64,000 nt of DNA, from assembly GCF_011316935.1 (NCBI RefSeq), contig NZ_WLYS01000002.1:620001-684000 (forward strand), read 5' to 3'. A program made the translations under genes and the position numbers. Source of the stretch: Sphingobacterium chungjuense (GTDB taxonomy: Bacteria; Bacteroidota; Bacteroidia; Sphingobacteriales; Sphingobacteriaceae). Below, piece by piece: positions 1 through 9,312 of this stretch (position 1 is its first letter; each line of letters opens with the position of its first letter). The notes under the pieces were generated by a model. It was not told where the DNA came from. It saw only the letters and a list, made by a program, of their open reading frames with translations, and searched no databases.

Positions 1-1356
1 TTGAGCAGTCAGTTTTCCATTTACCGATAGATCGGCTATAAATTCAAGCAATGGCGTGTGCAACTCCGACAAATTTCCAACTTCAGCAGGCCAATAGTTC
101 ATTTGCGTATTGATATTGATGGTAAAATTGGAACTCCATGGCGCTCTCAGCTCTTTATTCCATATTCCTTGCAGATTCGCTGGAGTTCCACCATCTCTAG
201 AAGAGGAGATCAACAAATAACGACCGTATTGTAGGAAGAAAGCTTCCAATTCCAGATCCTTATTGCCTTCACTATACCGCTTCAGCCTAGCATCAGACGG
301 CATATTGGCTAGATTATCCTTCGAATTGTCCGCCACAAGGTTAAATGCTAAGCGATCAAAAAGATTGCGGTAATCTTGAATATGCGCTTGCTTTAAAGAT
401 CCATAGCGTACCCTTAAAGCATCTCTTAGGTATTGAGCTGTTAACGCTTTTTCATCTTTCCCATCACGATCAGGACACTTATCAAATCCATTAAAGCTTG
501 TCGCAGCTGTAAAATATACAATTACTTCAGATGCATCTACAATCTGTATCCCATCCGCAATTTTAGTCACTTTACCATCTGTAGATGCTACCTGAAGGAG
601 GCTATTAAAGCGCATTCCATTACATCCATCGGTATCTTCCCATACAATAGGATTCCGCCCTTCTTGATTAAAGTACGATGGATCGACTCTTGCTGGTGCT
701 CTTCCAGAGTAGGAAATATTATTCCCATCGGTAACAGCTGCTTCGCCTCTAAGCTGACTGGATAATGTGAAATGCAGATTCAACATCTTTGCTTTGTCGG
801 ATTTGATCCGCAGCGCCAACACATTGGATGGATTGGACACAAAAAGCTCCCGTTGGTAACGTACACCGTTTTTCTTATAGTTTACGGTGGAGATGGCACT
901 GCCTATATCCAATTTCCTGGAATAGTCTTCGACCTCCCCATTACCATCAAAGTTCTGCTTGACATGCAGATCTCCTAATGGCAAAAAAGACTCGGAATAA
1001 TGTCCTTGCATTTTGCGCGTTAATTCATTCGCCAATTCAAAATTTTTGGCGGCTAGTGCTTCGCGTATCGGCTGTAAATACTGATACGCATCTGGGTTTA
1101 CATTATGCTTTCTAGGGCCACCAGACCATAGTGAACCTTCATTTAGCTGTATAATCTCATCTTGTACTTTTCCAAACACCATAGCGCCAATTTTTCCGTT
1201 TCCAATAGGAAGTGCTTCTACCCAATGTTCTGCAGGTGCGTCATACCACAGCGTATTGGCGGTTTGCGAAAAACCAAGCAAATTCGTTAGCAAGAGAGGA
1301 ATTAGAAAAAAGAGGGATTTTGTGATTCTGGTTTTAGAAAAGCTAGTATGTCTCAT
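1..1356 (-). CDS. GH95 family alpha-L-fucosidase/alpha-L-galactosidase, partial (C-terminal part outside window)
   Basis: Open from the ATG at 1356 to the left edge (452 codons) with no stop, so the C-terminal part is missing. A hydrophobic N-terminus ending near LLGFSQT is a signal peptide, so the enzyme is exported. The mature protein opens with WYDAPAEHWVEALPIGNG, then GAMVFG and QLNEGSLWSGGP, the typical start of glycoside hydrolase family 95. Near the cut edge the motif INTQMNYWPAEVGNLSEL is the family's conserved NIN segment, which carries catalytic-site asparagines in characterised members. GH95 enzymes remove terminal alpha-L-fucose or alpha-L-galactose by inversion. The neighbouring L-galactonate genes favour L-galactose as the sugar released; this is inference. 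It lies 88 bp downstream of the AraC gene on the same strand and may be co-transcribed with it. Confidence 0.9.
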   Translation of the reverse strand, partial: MRHTSFSKTRITKSLFFLIPLLLTNLLGFSQTANTLWYDAPAEHWVEALPIGNGKIGAMVFGKVQDEIIQLNEGSLWSGGPRKHNVNPDAYQYLQPIREALAAKNFELANELTRKMQGHYSESFLPLGDLHVKQNFDGNGEVEDYSRKLDIGSAISTVNYKKNGVRYQRELFVSNPSNVLALRIKSDKAKMLNLHFTLSSQLRGEAAVTDGNNISYSGRAPARVDPSYFNQEGRNPIVWEDTDGCNGMRFNSLLQVASTDGKVTKIADGIQIVDASEVIVYFTAATSFNGFDKCPDRDGKDEKALTAQYLRDALRVRYGSLKQAHIQDYRNLFDRLAFNLVADNSKDNLANMPSDARLKRYSEGNKDLELEAFFLQYGRYLLISSSRDGGTPANLQGIWNKELRAPWSSNFTININTQMNYWPAEVGNLSELHTPLLEFIADLSVNGKLTAQ

Positions 1357-1444
1357 ATTTTCAGATGTTGATGATCTCCATTTACTGCTCAGTATTCGGA
1401 GAATGATTGATGGATTGGTTAGTCTCGGTTTAATTCTATTTTAT

Positions 1445-2308
1445 TTACTGTAGGTACGCTTTTTGATATTGCACGGGAGTCTTCCCTTTAATATTTTTAA
1501 AAAAAGTGTGAAAACTTACAAAATTATTGAAACCCACTTCGTAGCAGATTTCTTTCACGCTTAGATGTCCTTCAATAAGCAGTCGACAAGCATTTCCAAC
1601 GCGTATTTCGTTGATAAATCTGGAATAGGTTTTTCCAGTTTTCGCTTTAAAAAATTTGCAAAACGCACCACGGCTCATCTTGGCGACTTCGGCAATATCA
1701 TCTAAATTGACCCGACTATGGTAGTGGTTTAAGGTGAAATTAAAAATGGCCTGCATACGATCCATTTCAGACTTCACGAGCTGATTACTAAAGCCCTCTG
1801 AAGCTAACGGTTTTTTGACCGCACTTTCGGAGATAAGCAACAGTGCATCCATCAGATTAAGAATCTTCCTACTGTCGGATCCTACAGCAATCGCCTCTAT
1901 TACTTCGGTTAGGCGCCCTTCATTTAGCGTTTCTATTTGTATGCCTCTTTGCGACGCTTCCAGTACACGTTGAAGCGCCCTATTTTCCGGTAATTCTAGA
2001 AATTCCGCACCCCATATGTTATTAAAGTGTACTACAAAAACCTCTAGCGGCTCGTTATCTATATCTTTAAAATAGGAGTCTGCATATTGCCAATAATGTG
2101 GCAAATTACTCCCAACTAAAATGACGTTGCCTGCCTTAAATGGTCGCACATCATCTCCAATGAATTGCGTCCCACTACCTTTCTTCACATAAATTAATTC
2201 CAATTCCGCGTGATAATGCCAGATGTTGTTTACATCGGGGGTTTTATCAATCCTAACATGAAAGGATCGCTCAGAGTTAGACGCTAATTTTAAGAGAAAT
2301 GGCTTCAT
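1445..2308 (-). CDS. AraC family transcriptional regulator with N-terminal cupin domain
   Basis: A 287-residue regulator. Residues about 10-150 look like the sugar-sensing cupin of AraC proteins (WHYHAELELIYVKKGSGTQFIGD, then the LPHYW segment). The last 100 residues carry two helix-turn-helix units ending in the signature EICYEVGFNNFVSFHTFFK. It is divergent from the L-galactonate dehydrogenase gene, with 190 bp between the starts, and upstream of the GH95 gene on the same strand. It is therefore the probable local, sugar-responsive activator of the whole locus. The inducer cannot be read from sequence; L-galactose, L-galactonate or L-fucose are candidates. Confidence 0.88.
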   Translation of the reverse strand: MKPFLLKLASNSERSFHVRIDKTPDVNNIWHYHAELELIYVKKGSGTQFIGDDVRPFKAGNVILVGSNLPHYWQYADSYFKDIDNEPLEVFVVHFNNIWGAEFLELPENRALQRVLEASQRGIQIETLNEGRLTEVIEAIAVGSDSRKILNLMDALLLISESAVKKPLASEGFSNQLVKSEMDRMQAIFNFTLNHYHSRVNLDDIAEVAKMSRGAFCKFFKAKTGKTYSRFINEIRVGNACRLLIEGHLSVKEICYEVGFNNFVSFHTFFKNIKGKTPVQYQKAYLQ

Positions 2309-2498
2309 TAGGTTTATAGCATTTTATCAAAAATAATTTATTCACCCATAATACGAATATCCCTAGGCATAAATGATAATATCATTTAATAATAGGACAA
2401 TTTCATGAAATTTTATCGGTGAGGATTGCTATTATTTTGTGTCAACATTGTAATTTATAATAGGCAATGTCTAACTTTTTACTCTCAACTATCCAAAT

Positions 2499-3518
2499 AT
2501 GAAATACCTCGCTTGCGAAAAACCCTATAAACTTGCTATATATGAGAAGCCGATTCCTCAACCTCGCAAAGGCAAATCCTTGCTAAAAATTAAATTGGCA
2601 GGCATATGTGGCACAGATATTCATGCATATGAGGGCACACAACCATTTTTTGAATATCCAAGAATACTTGGTCATGAACTAGCTGCAGAGTATGTATGCG
2701 GATCTAAAGCCGGGCTGACTGCTGGAGATCACGTTACGGTAATCCCATATTTTCATTGTGGGAGCTGTATCGCATGTAAGCATGGTCGCACGAATTGTTG
2801 CGCCAATATTCAGGTTTTCGGCGTACACATAGACGGTGGATTTTGCGAATACATCATGGTAAAAGACGAGTACATTGTAGCGGGGAAAGGGTTGTCTTTA
2901 GAAGATTTAGTCGTAGTAGAACCACTTGCTATAGCTGCTCATGCTATTCGCAGAGCGCAGGTATCTGATCAAGATACGGTTTTGATTATGGGTGTTGGAC
3001 CAATCGGAGCTGGATTAATCCATTTTGCGAAAGTCGCAGGAGCACAAAAGATCATCGTGATGGACACCAATAAAAACAGACTTCAGTACGCCAGAGATAT
3101 ACTCTTAGTAGATGACATTATAAATCCTCAAAAGGAAAACGTGATGGTATCGCTAAATACCATGACGAATGGAGATATGCCGACAGTTGTAGTAGACGCC
3201 ACCGGCAACCACAAGGTATTAGAAGAAGCCTTTTCTTATATTGCACATGGAGGTCGCTATGTATTGGTTGGTATTCAAAAGAATAATTTAAGCTTCAGTC
3301 ACCCCGAGTTCCATAAGCGCGAAGCAACACTCATGAGTAGTCGGAATGCTACTGTACAAGATTTTAACTTCGTCATAGATTGTTTGCAAAAACGTAAGAT
3401 CAACGTGCAGAAGTACATTACGCATTATCTTCCATTCAGCACCATAGAATCGGATTTTGAATCGCTTAGAAACGCGAATACAAATGTTCTTAAAGCGGTT
3501 ATTGATTTTGCTAAATAA
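2499..3518 (+). CDS. zinc-dependent dehydrogenase, probable L-galactonate 5-dehydrogenase
   Basis: A 339-residue medium-chain zinc alcohol dehydrogenase. Catalytic zinc ligands are Cys37 (GICGTDIHA) and His59-Glu60 (GHE). The structural zinc site is Cys87, Cys90, Cys93 and Cys101. The NAD-binding glycine motif GVGPIG lies near residue 166. The patterns QPFFEYPRILGHE, GRTNCC, GVHIDGGFCEY and HPEFHKREATLMSSRNAT match Escherichia coli LgoD (YjjN) closely as I remember it. LgoD oxidises L-galactonate to D-tagaturonate. The next gene encodes tagaturonate reductase, the following step, which supports this reading. A broader polyol or L-fuconate-related activity is the alternative. Confidence 0.85.
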   Translation: MKYLACEKPYKLAIYEKPIPQPRKGKSLLKIKLAGICGTDIHAYEGTQPFFEYPRILGHELAAEYVCGSKAGLTAGDHVTVIPYFHCGSCIACKHGRTNCCANIQVFGVHIDGGFCEYIMVKDEYIVAGKGLSLEDLVVVEPLAIAAHAIRRAQVSDQDTVLIMGVGPIGAGLIHFAKVAGAQKIIVMDTNKNRLQYARDILLVDDIINPQKENVMVSLNTMTNGDMPTVVVDATGNHKVLEEAFSYIAHGGRYVLVGIQKNNLSFSHPEFHKREATLMSSRNATVQDFNFVIDCLQKRKINVQKYITHYLPFSTIESDFESLRNANTNVLKAVIDFAK

Positions 3519-3579
3519 CAAAAAAGGTTAACATACGCTATTCAGCATGATATCAAGACTAATACTAAATAATTAAACG

Positions 3580-5007
3580 ATGAAAAACCTAAACCGCACA
3601 ATTGCGGCAAAGCCCCTACTACCTAAAAAAGTACTTCAATTTGGTTCTGGAAATTTTCTGCGCGGTTTTGTAGATTACATTATAGCAGAATTAAACGATC
3701 AAGGGTTCGATGGAGGTATTGCTGTTGTCAAAAATCGCCCCGGTTTGAGTATGCTTGATTTGCAGCAGCAAGATGGCATTTTCACGCTATTTACAGAAGG
3801 TCTTAAAAACCGAGAAGTTATCCAGCATAGTAGATTAATCACTTGTACGAATACCCTCGTAAATCCCTATGATAGCTATGAAGCTTATTTAGATCTTGCT
3901 ACCGAAGCCGAATTAAAATTGATCGTATCAAACACGACGGAAGCCGGAATTTATTTTGATCCATCTGATGCTCATCTCAAAGATGGCCCACATAACAGCT
4001 TTGCAGCAAAACTCACTGCATTGCTATACAAAAGGTATGTATTCTTTAACGGCGCGCCAGAAAAGGGCTTATTTGTACTGCCCTGTGAGTTGATAGAAAA
4101 CAATGGTAAAGTACTTCGGGAGATCGTCTTGCAATACGCTGTATTGTGGCATTTAGCGGATGAATTTGTAGATTGGCTATTAAACCACACTCGGTTTTAT
4201 AATACGCTGGTCGATCGTATCGTCTCTGGATATCCCAAAGAGAATGAGGCGAATTATACGGCACAATTGGATTATACAGATAAGCTGATCACGATATGTG
4301 AGCCTTACCTTTTCTGGGCGATTGAAGGCGATGCATCGCTCGCCGACCATTTCCCTTTTCAACATTTTGGAGATCAGATTGTGCTTGTAGATGATTTAAC
4401 TCCTTACCGCCTTCGCAAAGTACGCATCCTTAACGGCGCACATACGATAATGGCTCAAATCGGCCGGTTACAAAATCTAAAAACTGTGGGAGACTGCATG
4501 CAGAATGAATTTACATATAACTTTATTCTGAAAGCAATCCGGGAGGAGATATTGCCCACCATGCCATTGCCAGAAACAAATCTTGAACAATATACCGATG
4601 AAGTGCTTGATCGCTTTAAGAACCCTTACCTTCGGCATTATTTAAGCGATATAGCACAAAATACGATAGTGAAGTTCAAAACACGCCTGCTGCCGGCTAT
4701 TGTTGATTACATCGGAATCAAACGTACCTATCCTAAGCACTTGATGTTTGCACTTGCGGCTTTAATTCATCTGAATAAGAAAGAATGGGATAGTTGGCTA
4801 TTGGCAAATCCAATCGAATCACATATGGACAGTCTAACGAAAATTGCTTCGAACCATTCGATATATGACGAAGTTGTATTACGCTTTATGGCTAAGTACG
4901 AATTCGCGGATCATCGCTTAAAAAAAGACAACTTTTCGCAACCGCTAAGTAGTGCGTTGGAGATAATAGATGTGTATGGTTTGGAAAGTGGTTACTCTAA
5001 ATTTTGA
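3580..5007 (+). CDS. uxaB: tagaturonate reductase (altronate oxidoreductase)
   Basis: A 475-residue member of the mannitol dehydrogenase family; E. coli UxaB is about 483. The N-terminus has the family nucleotide-binding segment LQFGSGNFLRGFVDYII. The catalytic signature is Lys280, Asn285 and His288 in KVRILNGAHT. UxaB interconverts D-tagaturonate and D-altronate with NAD(H). It begins 61 bp after the dehydrogenase gene and is probably in the same operon: L-galactonate to tagaturonate to altronate. The altronate dehydratase and KDG kinase/aldolase steps are not in this window and would have to be encoded elsewhere. Confidence 0.9.
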   Translation: MKNLNRTIAAKPLLPKKVLQFGSGNFLRGFVDYIIAELNDQGFDGGIAVVKNRPGLSMLDLQQQDGIFTLFTEGLKNREVIQHSRLITCTNTLVNPYDSYEAYLDLATEAELKLIVSNTTEAGIYFDPSDAHLKDGPHNSFAAKLTALLYKRYVFFNGAPEKGLFVLPCELIENNGKVLREIVLQYAVLWHLADEFVDWLLNHTRFYNTLVDRIVSGYPKENEANYTAQLDYTDKLITICEPYLFWAIEGDASLADHFPFQHFGDQIVLVDDLTPYRLRKVRILNGAHTIMAQIGRLQNLKTVGDCMQNEFTYNFILKAIREEILPTMPLPETNLEQYTDEVLDRFKNPYLRHYLSDIAQNTIVKFKTRLLPAIVDYIGIKRTYPKHLMFALAALIHLNKKEWDSWLLANPIESHMDSLTKIASNHSIYDEVVLRFMAKYEFADHRLKKDNFSQPLSSALEIIDVYGLESGYSKF

Positions 5008-5103
5008 CGGGTATATTTTTTACTGAATAGGCTTTTTACGGGAGGTATCAAATCACAATAGTACTGGTAGATATTTCTATGAAGTAAATCTTAAAGGAAG
5101 CAA

Positions 5104-5373
5104 TCAAATCCCATTATCATCGTGATCTATATGCAAAATCATGGCTAATGCCTTATTACTCACTTTAGCTAAATCCTTCGGAAAACTATTTTTACTAGTT
5201 AATGTATTCGAGCAATATGCCAAAAGCATACTGGTAGAAACCAAATCACCTTTTGCTCTTATAAAGTCGTACAATACTTTTCTCAGCAAAAGTAAATCTG
5301 CAGGATCAAGTGTAATCGCCACTTTATTATTTGTCAGGTAATGTTCTATAATTTTCTCCGAGTCGTTAATCAT
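5104..5373 (-). CDS. small hypothetical protein, possibly leaderless
   Basis: An 89-residue acidic, leucine-rich, probably cytosolic protein starting MINDSEKIIEHYL. I do not recognise a family. The ATG at 5373 is preferred over an in-frame TTG at 5379. The reason is that a -7 promoter element TATATTTG lies immediately upstream (5384-5377), which places the transcription start on or next to this ATG. No signal peptide or membrane segment is seen. The opposite-strand frame over the same bases looks like a shadow. Whether the gene is real remains uncertain. Confidence 0.5.
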   Translation of the reverse strand: MINDSEKIIEHYLTNNKVAITLDPADLLLLRKVLYDFIRAKGDLVSTSMLLAYCSNTLTSKNSFPKDLAKVSNKALAMILHIDHDDNGI

Positions 5374-5376
5374 ATT

Positions 5377-5384
5377 CAAATATA
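5377..5384 (-). promoter_or_regulatory. Bacteroidota -7 promoter element (TATATTTG)
   Basis: Read on the minus strand, TATATTTG matches the Bacteroidota TAnnTTTG consensus and ends three bases before the ATG at 5373, so the transcript would be leaderless. No clear TTTG is seen at the -33 distance. Confidence 0.45.
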
Positions 5385-5449
5385 GAAATTTTTTTAATAA
5401 AATATATCTATAAGAAGAAAATTATACAAATTAATAGAATTAGATAATT

Positions 5450-5482
5450 AAAAATAAAAAAACGAGCGCCACAGCGCTCGTT
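5450..5482 (-). terminator. intrinsic terminator of asnB
   Basis: A 9-bp perfect stem AACGAGCGC/GCGCTCGTT with a 4-base loop lies at 5461-5482. It is followed on the minus strand by a T-rich run (A-run at 5450-5460 on the plus strand), 32 bp beyond the asnB stop. Confidence 0.85.
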
Positions 5483-5513
5483 CATCCAATTATAAAGTAA
5501 TATTTGATGGAGG

Positions 5514-7202
5514 TCAGACTACTTGTGCAGGTGCTTTCGAGTAACTGTCATTGTGTACATTTGCCACTGCACGACCAGATGGATCGTTCATATTCTGAAA
5601 GGAAGCGTCCCAAGCTAATGCTTCTGGCGTACTGCAGGCCACTGATTTTACAGAAGGCACCGTACTTGCAGCTGCTTCCGAAGGGAAGTGCGATTCAAAA
5701 ATAGTACGGTAGTAGAATTCTTCCTTATTTTTCGGCGTGTTTAATGGAAAACGGCTCGCTGCAGCAGCGAATGCTTCATCGCTGACGTTTGCTTCCGCTT
5801 GCGCTTTTAGCGTGTCAATCCAGCTATAACCTACCCCATCTGAAAACTGCTCTTTCTGTCTCCAAGCAATACTTTCTGGCAGGTAATCTTCAAACGCTTT
5901 ACGTACTACCCATTTCTCCATACGGCCATCTCTGATCATTTTATCCGAAGGGTTAATCCGCATCGCGACATCCATAAACTCTTTATCTAAAAATGGTACA
6001 CGACCTTCCACTCCCCAGGCAGCTAAGGATTTGTTAGCCCGCAAACAATCGTATAAGTAAAGTTTTTTGAGCTTGCGTACGGTTTCTTCATGGAACTCCT
6101 GTGCATTAGGCGCTTTGTGGAAATATAAGTAACCACCAAATAGCTCATCAGAACCTTCTCCTGAAAGCACCATTTTGATACCCATCGACTTGATCACACG
6201 AGCCAGCAAATACATCGGCGTAGATGCTCTAATCGTAGTCACATCATAGGTTTCCAAATGATAAATCACATCACGAACAGCATCCAAGCCTTCTTGGATC
6301 GTAAAGTTGATCTCGTGGTGAATGGTACCGATGTGGTCAGCAGCTTTCTTGGCAGCGATCAAATCCGGTGCGCCTTGTAAGCCGACAGCAAACGAATGCA
6401 GACGTGGGTACCAAGCCTCTTCCGCATCGTCAGATTCTACACGCTTGGATGCATATTTCTTGGTAATCGCAGCGATAACAGACGAGTCCAAACCACCAGA
6501 AAGTAATACGCCATAAGGTACGTCCGACATCAATTGACGATGTACTGCATCTTCTAATGCTTGTCTAAGTTCATCGATATCAGTTTTATTTTCAGATACC
6601 GCATCAAAGGATTCCCAATCTTTGGAATACCAGCGTTGTGGTGTCAAGCTTTCGGCACTGTAAATATAATGTCCTGGAGGAAACTGCTCTATCTTTGCAC
6701 AAAACCCTTCTAAGGACTTCAATTCAGAAGCGACAAATAACTGCTCATCATCATCATAGCCGTAATACAATGGAATAATGCCCATGTGATCGCGAGCGAT
6801 CAAAAAGCTATCATTGCGGGCGTCGTACAAGGCAAATCCAAAAATACCATTCAACTCTGCCAAGAAAGAAGCACCATGCTCTAAATACAAAGCCAAGATA
6901 ACCTCTGAGTCGGACTGCGTAGCAAATGGATAATCGGGCAAAGTAGCACGCAATTCACGATGATTGTAAATCTCACCATTCACCGCTAGCACCACTTGCT
7001 TGTCTGCGCTGTACAGAGGCTGGCTACCCGATTGTGGATCCACAATCGCCAAGCGCTCATGCGCCAATAGCGCTTTGGAAGAACTAAATATACCTGACCA
7101 ATCTGGTCCTCTATGGCGTATACGTTTAGACATTTCTAAGACCTGCGGTCTCAGCGTTTCTTCTGATTTCTTTATGTCAAATGCTGCAATAATCCCGCAC
7201 AT
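5514..7202 (-). CDS. asnB: asparagine synthetase B, glutamine-hydrolysing
   Basis: A 562-residue cytosolic enzyme (E. coli AsnB is about 554) that makes asparagine from aspartate, ATP and glutamine. The start MCGIIAAFDI provides the N-terminal nucleophile Cys2 of the class II glutaminase domain. RIRHRGPD, NGEIYNH and the SDSEV segment complete that half. The synthetase half has the ATP-pyrophosphate loop SGGLDSS at residues 235-241 and the later SGEGSDELFGGY motif. The C-terminal 40 residues are a low-conservation tail. It is a single-gene unit with its own terminator. Confidence 0.96.
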   Translation of the reverse strand: MCGIIAAFDIKKSEETLRPQVLEMSKRIRHRGPDWSGIFSSSKALLAHERLAIVDPQSGSQPLYSADKQVVLAVNGEIYNHRELRATLPDYPFATQSDSEVILALYLEHGASFLAELNGIFGFALYDARNDSFLIARDHMGIIPLYYGYDDDEQLFVASELKSLEGFCAKIEQFPPGHYIYSAESLTPQRWYSKDWESFDAVSENKTDIDELRQALEDAVHRQLMSDVPYGVLLSGGLDSSVIAAITKKYASKRVESDDAEEAWYPRLHSFAVGLQGAPDLIAAKKAADHIGTIHHEINFTIQEGLDAVRDVIYHLETYDVTTIRASTPMYLLARVIKSMGIKMVLSGEGSDELFGGYLYFHKAPNAQEFHEETVRKLKKLYLYDCLRANKSLAAWGVEGRVPFLDKEFMDVAMRINPSDKMIRDGRMEKWVVRKAFEDYLPESIAWRQKEQFSDGVGYSWIDTLKAQAEANVSDEAFAAAASRFPLNTPKNKEEFYYRTIFESHFPSEAAASTVPSVKSVACSTPEALAWDASFQNMNDPSGRAVANVHNDSYSKAPAQVV

Positions 7203-7372
7203 ACTAATTTAAATTTTAATCGAATACACTCTTTTGTCAATACTCTATAACAAAGAAACAGATTAAAAAATTAAATTCATAACATTTTTGGGTTTTTATT
7301 GAATTATTTACAACATAGAGACAAAGCGCTTAATCAGATCGCATCTTTTTATGAAAATACTTGAAACAAATA

Positions 7373-9211
7373 TCAAATCACACCATGCAATGATCCGCCT
7401 TTCGCACCCAACTGATCTACCCTACGTTCTACCTCAGGATCTTTAATCAATGCCGGGGCATGGTGTGGTTTGGTACGCGCGTCGATAATAAGTGGACCAT
7501 GACATCCCCAATGTTTAAACCGCGTGAAGGCATCCACACCATAGACATCATGTGAAGGATTGCTGCGCGTAAAGGCAACCCAAACAAAATTAGCAGGCGT
7601 TTCCGCGGTGAAGCCGGCATCATCTGCTAGTACAATTAGCCGAATTCCATTTAGTTGCTCTGAAATAATTGCTTTAGACCAATTATCTATTTTCTGTTGT
7701 TCGGATTCGTAATTTTCGAAATCACTACCTTCTACGATCAATACACCAGGCAAAGCCATTTTGGCGCGTCCAAATGGACGTGGAAAATCTAATCCAGCTG
7801 GGATCTCGGTCGCTAGCTTGTATTTTGGCGATCCTACCGCGGCAAACACCACCTTCGAACCTGCATTCAGTCCGTCGCCCGAGTAATCTAGCGTGTCGAT
7901 GGTAGTATTGGTTTGAAAATGCACATCTCTATCCCATTCGATTCGTTCTAAAATATGACTTAGATAACCGACCACATCGTGAATATCCAACTGAGGATTG
8001 TCTTCGAACGAGGAAATGAATAAATATTTGGCAAGACTGAGTTGATTTTTACCTAAGATCTGATTCGCAATGGTTAACAACTCTTGAGGCCGCTCCACTT
8101 GCTGATAAGGCGTATAGCGTTCGCTACCGATGGCAAATAATAAGGGATGTACCCCTGCGGCATCAACCGCATGCACCGCATGCAAACCATTGATCTCCTG
8201 CGGAATGGCAGATCCTGTGATTTCGTGAATCAGCGCACCAAAACTGGTGTCTTCTTGCGGTGGTCGTCCGACGACCGTAAATGACCAAATCGGATTTTTG
8301 CGGTGATATACCCGATGTACTTTCATCAACGGAAATGGATGTGTAAGGGAATAATATCCGATATGATCGCCAAAAGGACCTTCGGGCTTATTTTCATTAG
8401 GATACACGGTGCCTGTGATTACAAAATCAGCATCCGAAGAAATGCAAAATCCTTCTTCGTCATAGAAATAGCGAAATCTTCTATTCCCTAATGCGCCGGC
8501 AAAGATCGTTTCCGATAAACCTTCTGGCAGTGGCATGACGGCAGAAAGCGGATGTGATGGTGGCCCACCCACAAAGATGGAAACTTTGAGTGGGCGACCC
8601 AATGCATTGGCTTTGGTCTGATGAACGCCGATTCCACGATGCAATTGATAATGCAGACCTATTTCTTGATCGGCTATATAATCATTACCAGAAAGCTGAA
8701 TACGATACATGCCGAGATTGGCATGCATAATTCCTGGACGATCGGCATCTTCTGTATATACCTGCGGCATGGTGACAAATGCACCACCGTCCATCGGCCA
8801 GTTCACGATTTGCGGTAATTCAGAAATGGTGGTGCGACCATGCAGAATCGGAGCATTCGATTTCTTTTTCCAAGGTAACGCTCCAAGCGCTGTCATCGCC
8901 GAACCGGCATAGTACAGAGGTTTTTTGACGACCGACATCGGGTCCATCTTTACATCTACCAACTTTTTTACGTTGGCTAATGAGTCGCGAAACATAAATT
9001 TGGATCGATCTAGCGTACCAAATAAATTGGATACTGCTGGAAACGGACTTCCTTTGATGCGCTCGAAATAGATCGCAGGCCCGCCCGCATCGTACACGCG
9101 CATGTGTATAGCGGCCATTTCTAAGTAAGGATCGACTTCTTCTTTGATCCTAATCAGATGACCATGCTGTTCTAAATCGGCGACGCAATCCGCTAAACTT
9201 TTGTATCCCAT
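7373..9211 (-). CDS. UbiD family decarboxylase
   Basis: A 612-residue UbiD-family protein. UbiD enzymes decarboxylate aromatic or alpha,beta-unsaturated acids with prenylated FMN made by UbiX. The N-terminus GYKSLADCVADLEQHGHLIRI, followed by GGPAIYFERIKGSPFPAVSNL, is typical. GPFGDHIGYYS and TVVGRPPQEDT are conserved core motifs of the family. In quinone synthesis UbiD acts on a polyprenyl-hydroxybenzoate, and the long Bacteroidota form is usually annotated as a menaquinone-related decarboxylase. No ubiX or other quinone gene is adjacent, so the substrate is open. It stands 102 bp from the next gene downstream of its 5' end and is probably monocistronic. Confidence 0.88.
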   Translation of the reverse strand: MGYKSLADCVADLEQHGHLIRIKEEVDPYLEMAAIHMRVYDAGGPAIYFERIKGSPFPAVSNLFGTLDRSKFMFRDSLANVKKLVDVKMDPMSVVKKPLYYAGSAMTALGALPWKKKSNAPILHGRTTISELPQIVNWPMDGGAFVTMPQVYTEDADRPGIMHANLGMYRIQLSGNDYIADQEIGLHYQLHRGIGVHQTKANALGRPLKVSIFVGGPPSHPLSAVMPLPEGLSETIFAGALGNRRFRYFYDEEGFCISSDADFVITGTVYPNENKPEGPFGDHIGYYSLTHPFPLMKVHRVYHRKNPIWSFTVVGRPPQEDTSFGALIHEITGSAIPQEINGLHAVHAVDAAGVHPLLFAIGSERYTPYQQVERPQELLTIANQILGKNQLSLAKYLFISSFEDNPQLDIHDVVGYLSHILERIEWDRDVHFQTNTTIDTLDYSGDGLNAGSKVVFAAVGSPKYKLATEIPAGLDFPRPFGRAKMALPGVLIVEGSDFENYESEQQKIDNWSKAIISEQLNGIRLIVLADDAGFTAETPANFVWVAFTRSNPSHDVYGVDAFTRFKHWGCHGPLIIDARTKPHHAPALIKDPEVERRVDQLGAKGGSLHGVI

Positions 9212-9312
9212 ATCTTATTATCTGTGGCAACACAAAAATAGCAGGATAATCTCCGTCTTGTTAAAAAACTAAAAAAAATATGTGCCTTAGGTTTTGCTAG
9301 CGAAAGCATATT

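Noticed and set aside
772-978. Plus-strand open frame inside the GH95 gene
   Set aside because: It lies antisense to a clearly recognisable, continuously open GH95 reading frame and its product has no protein-family features.
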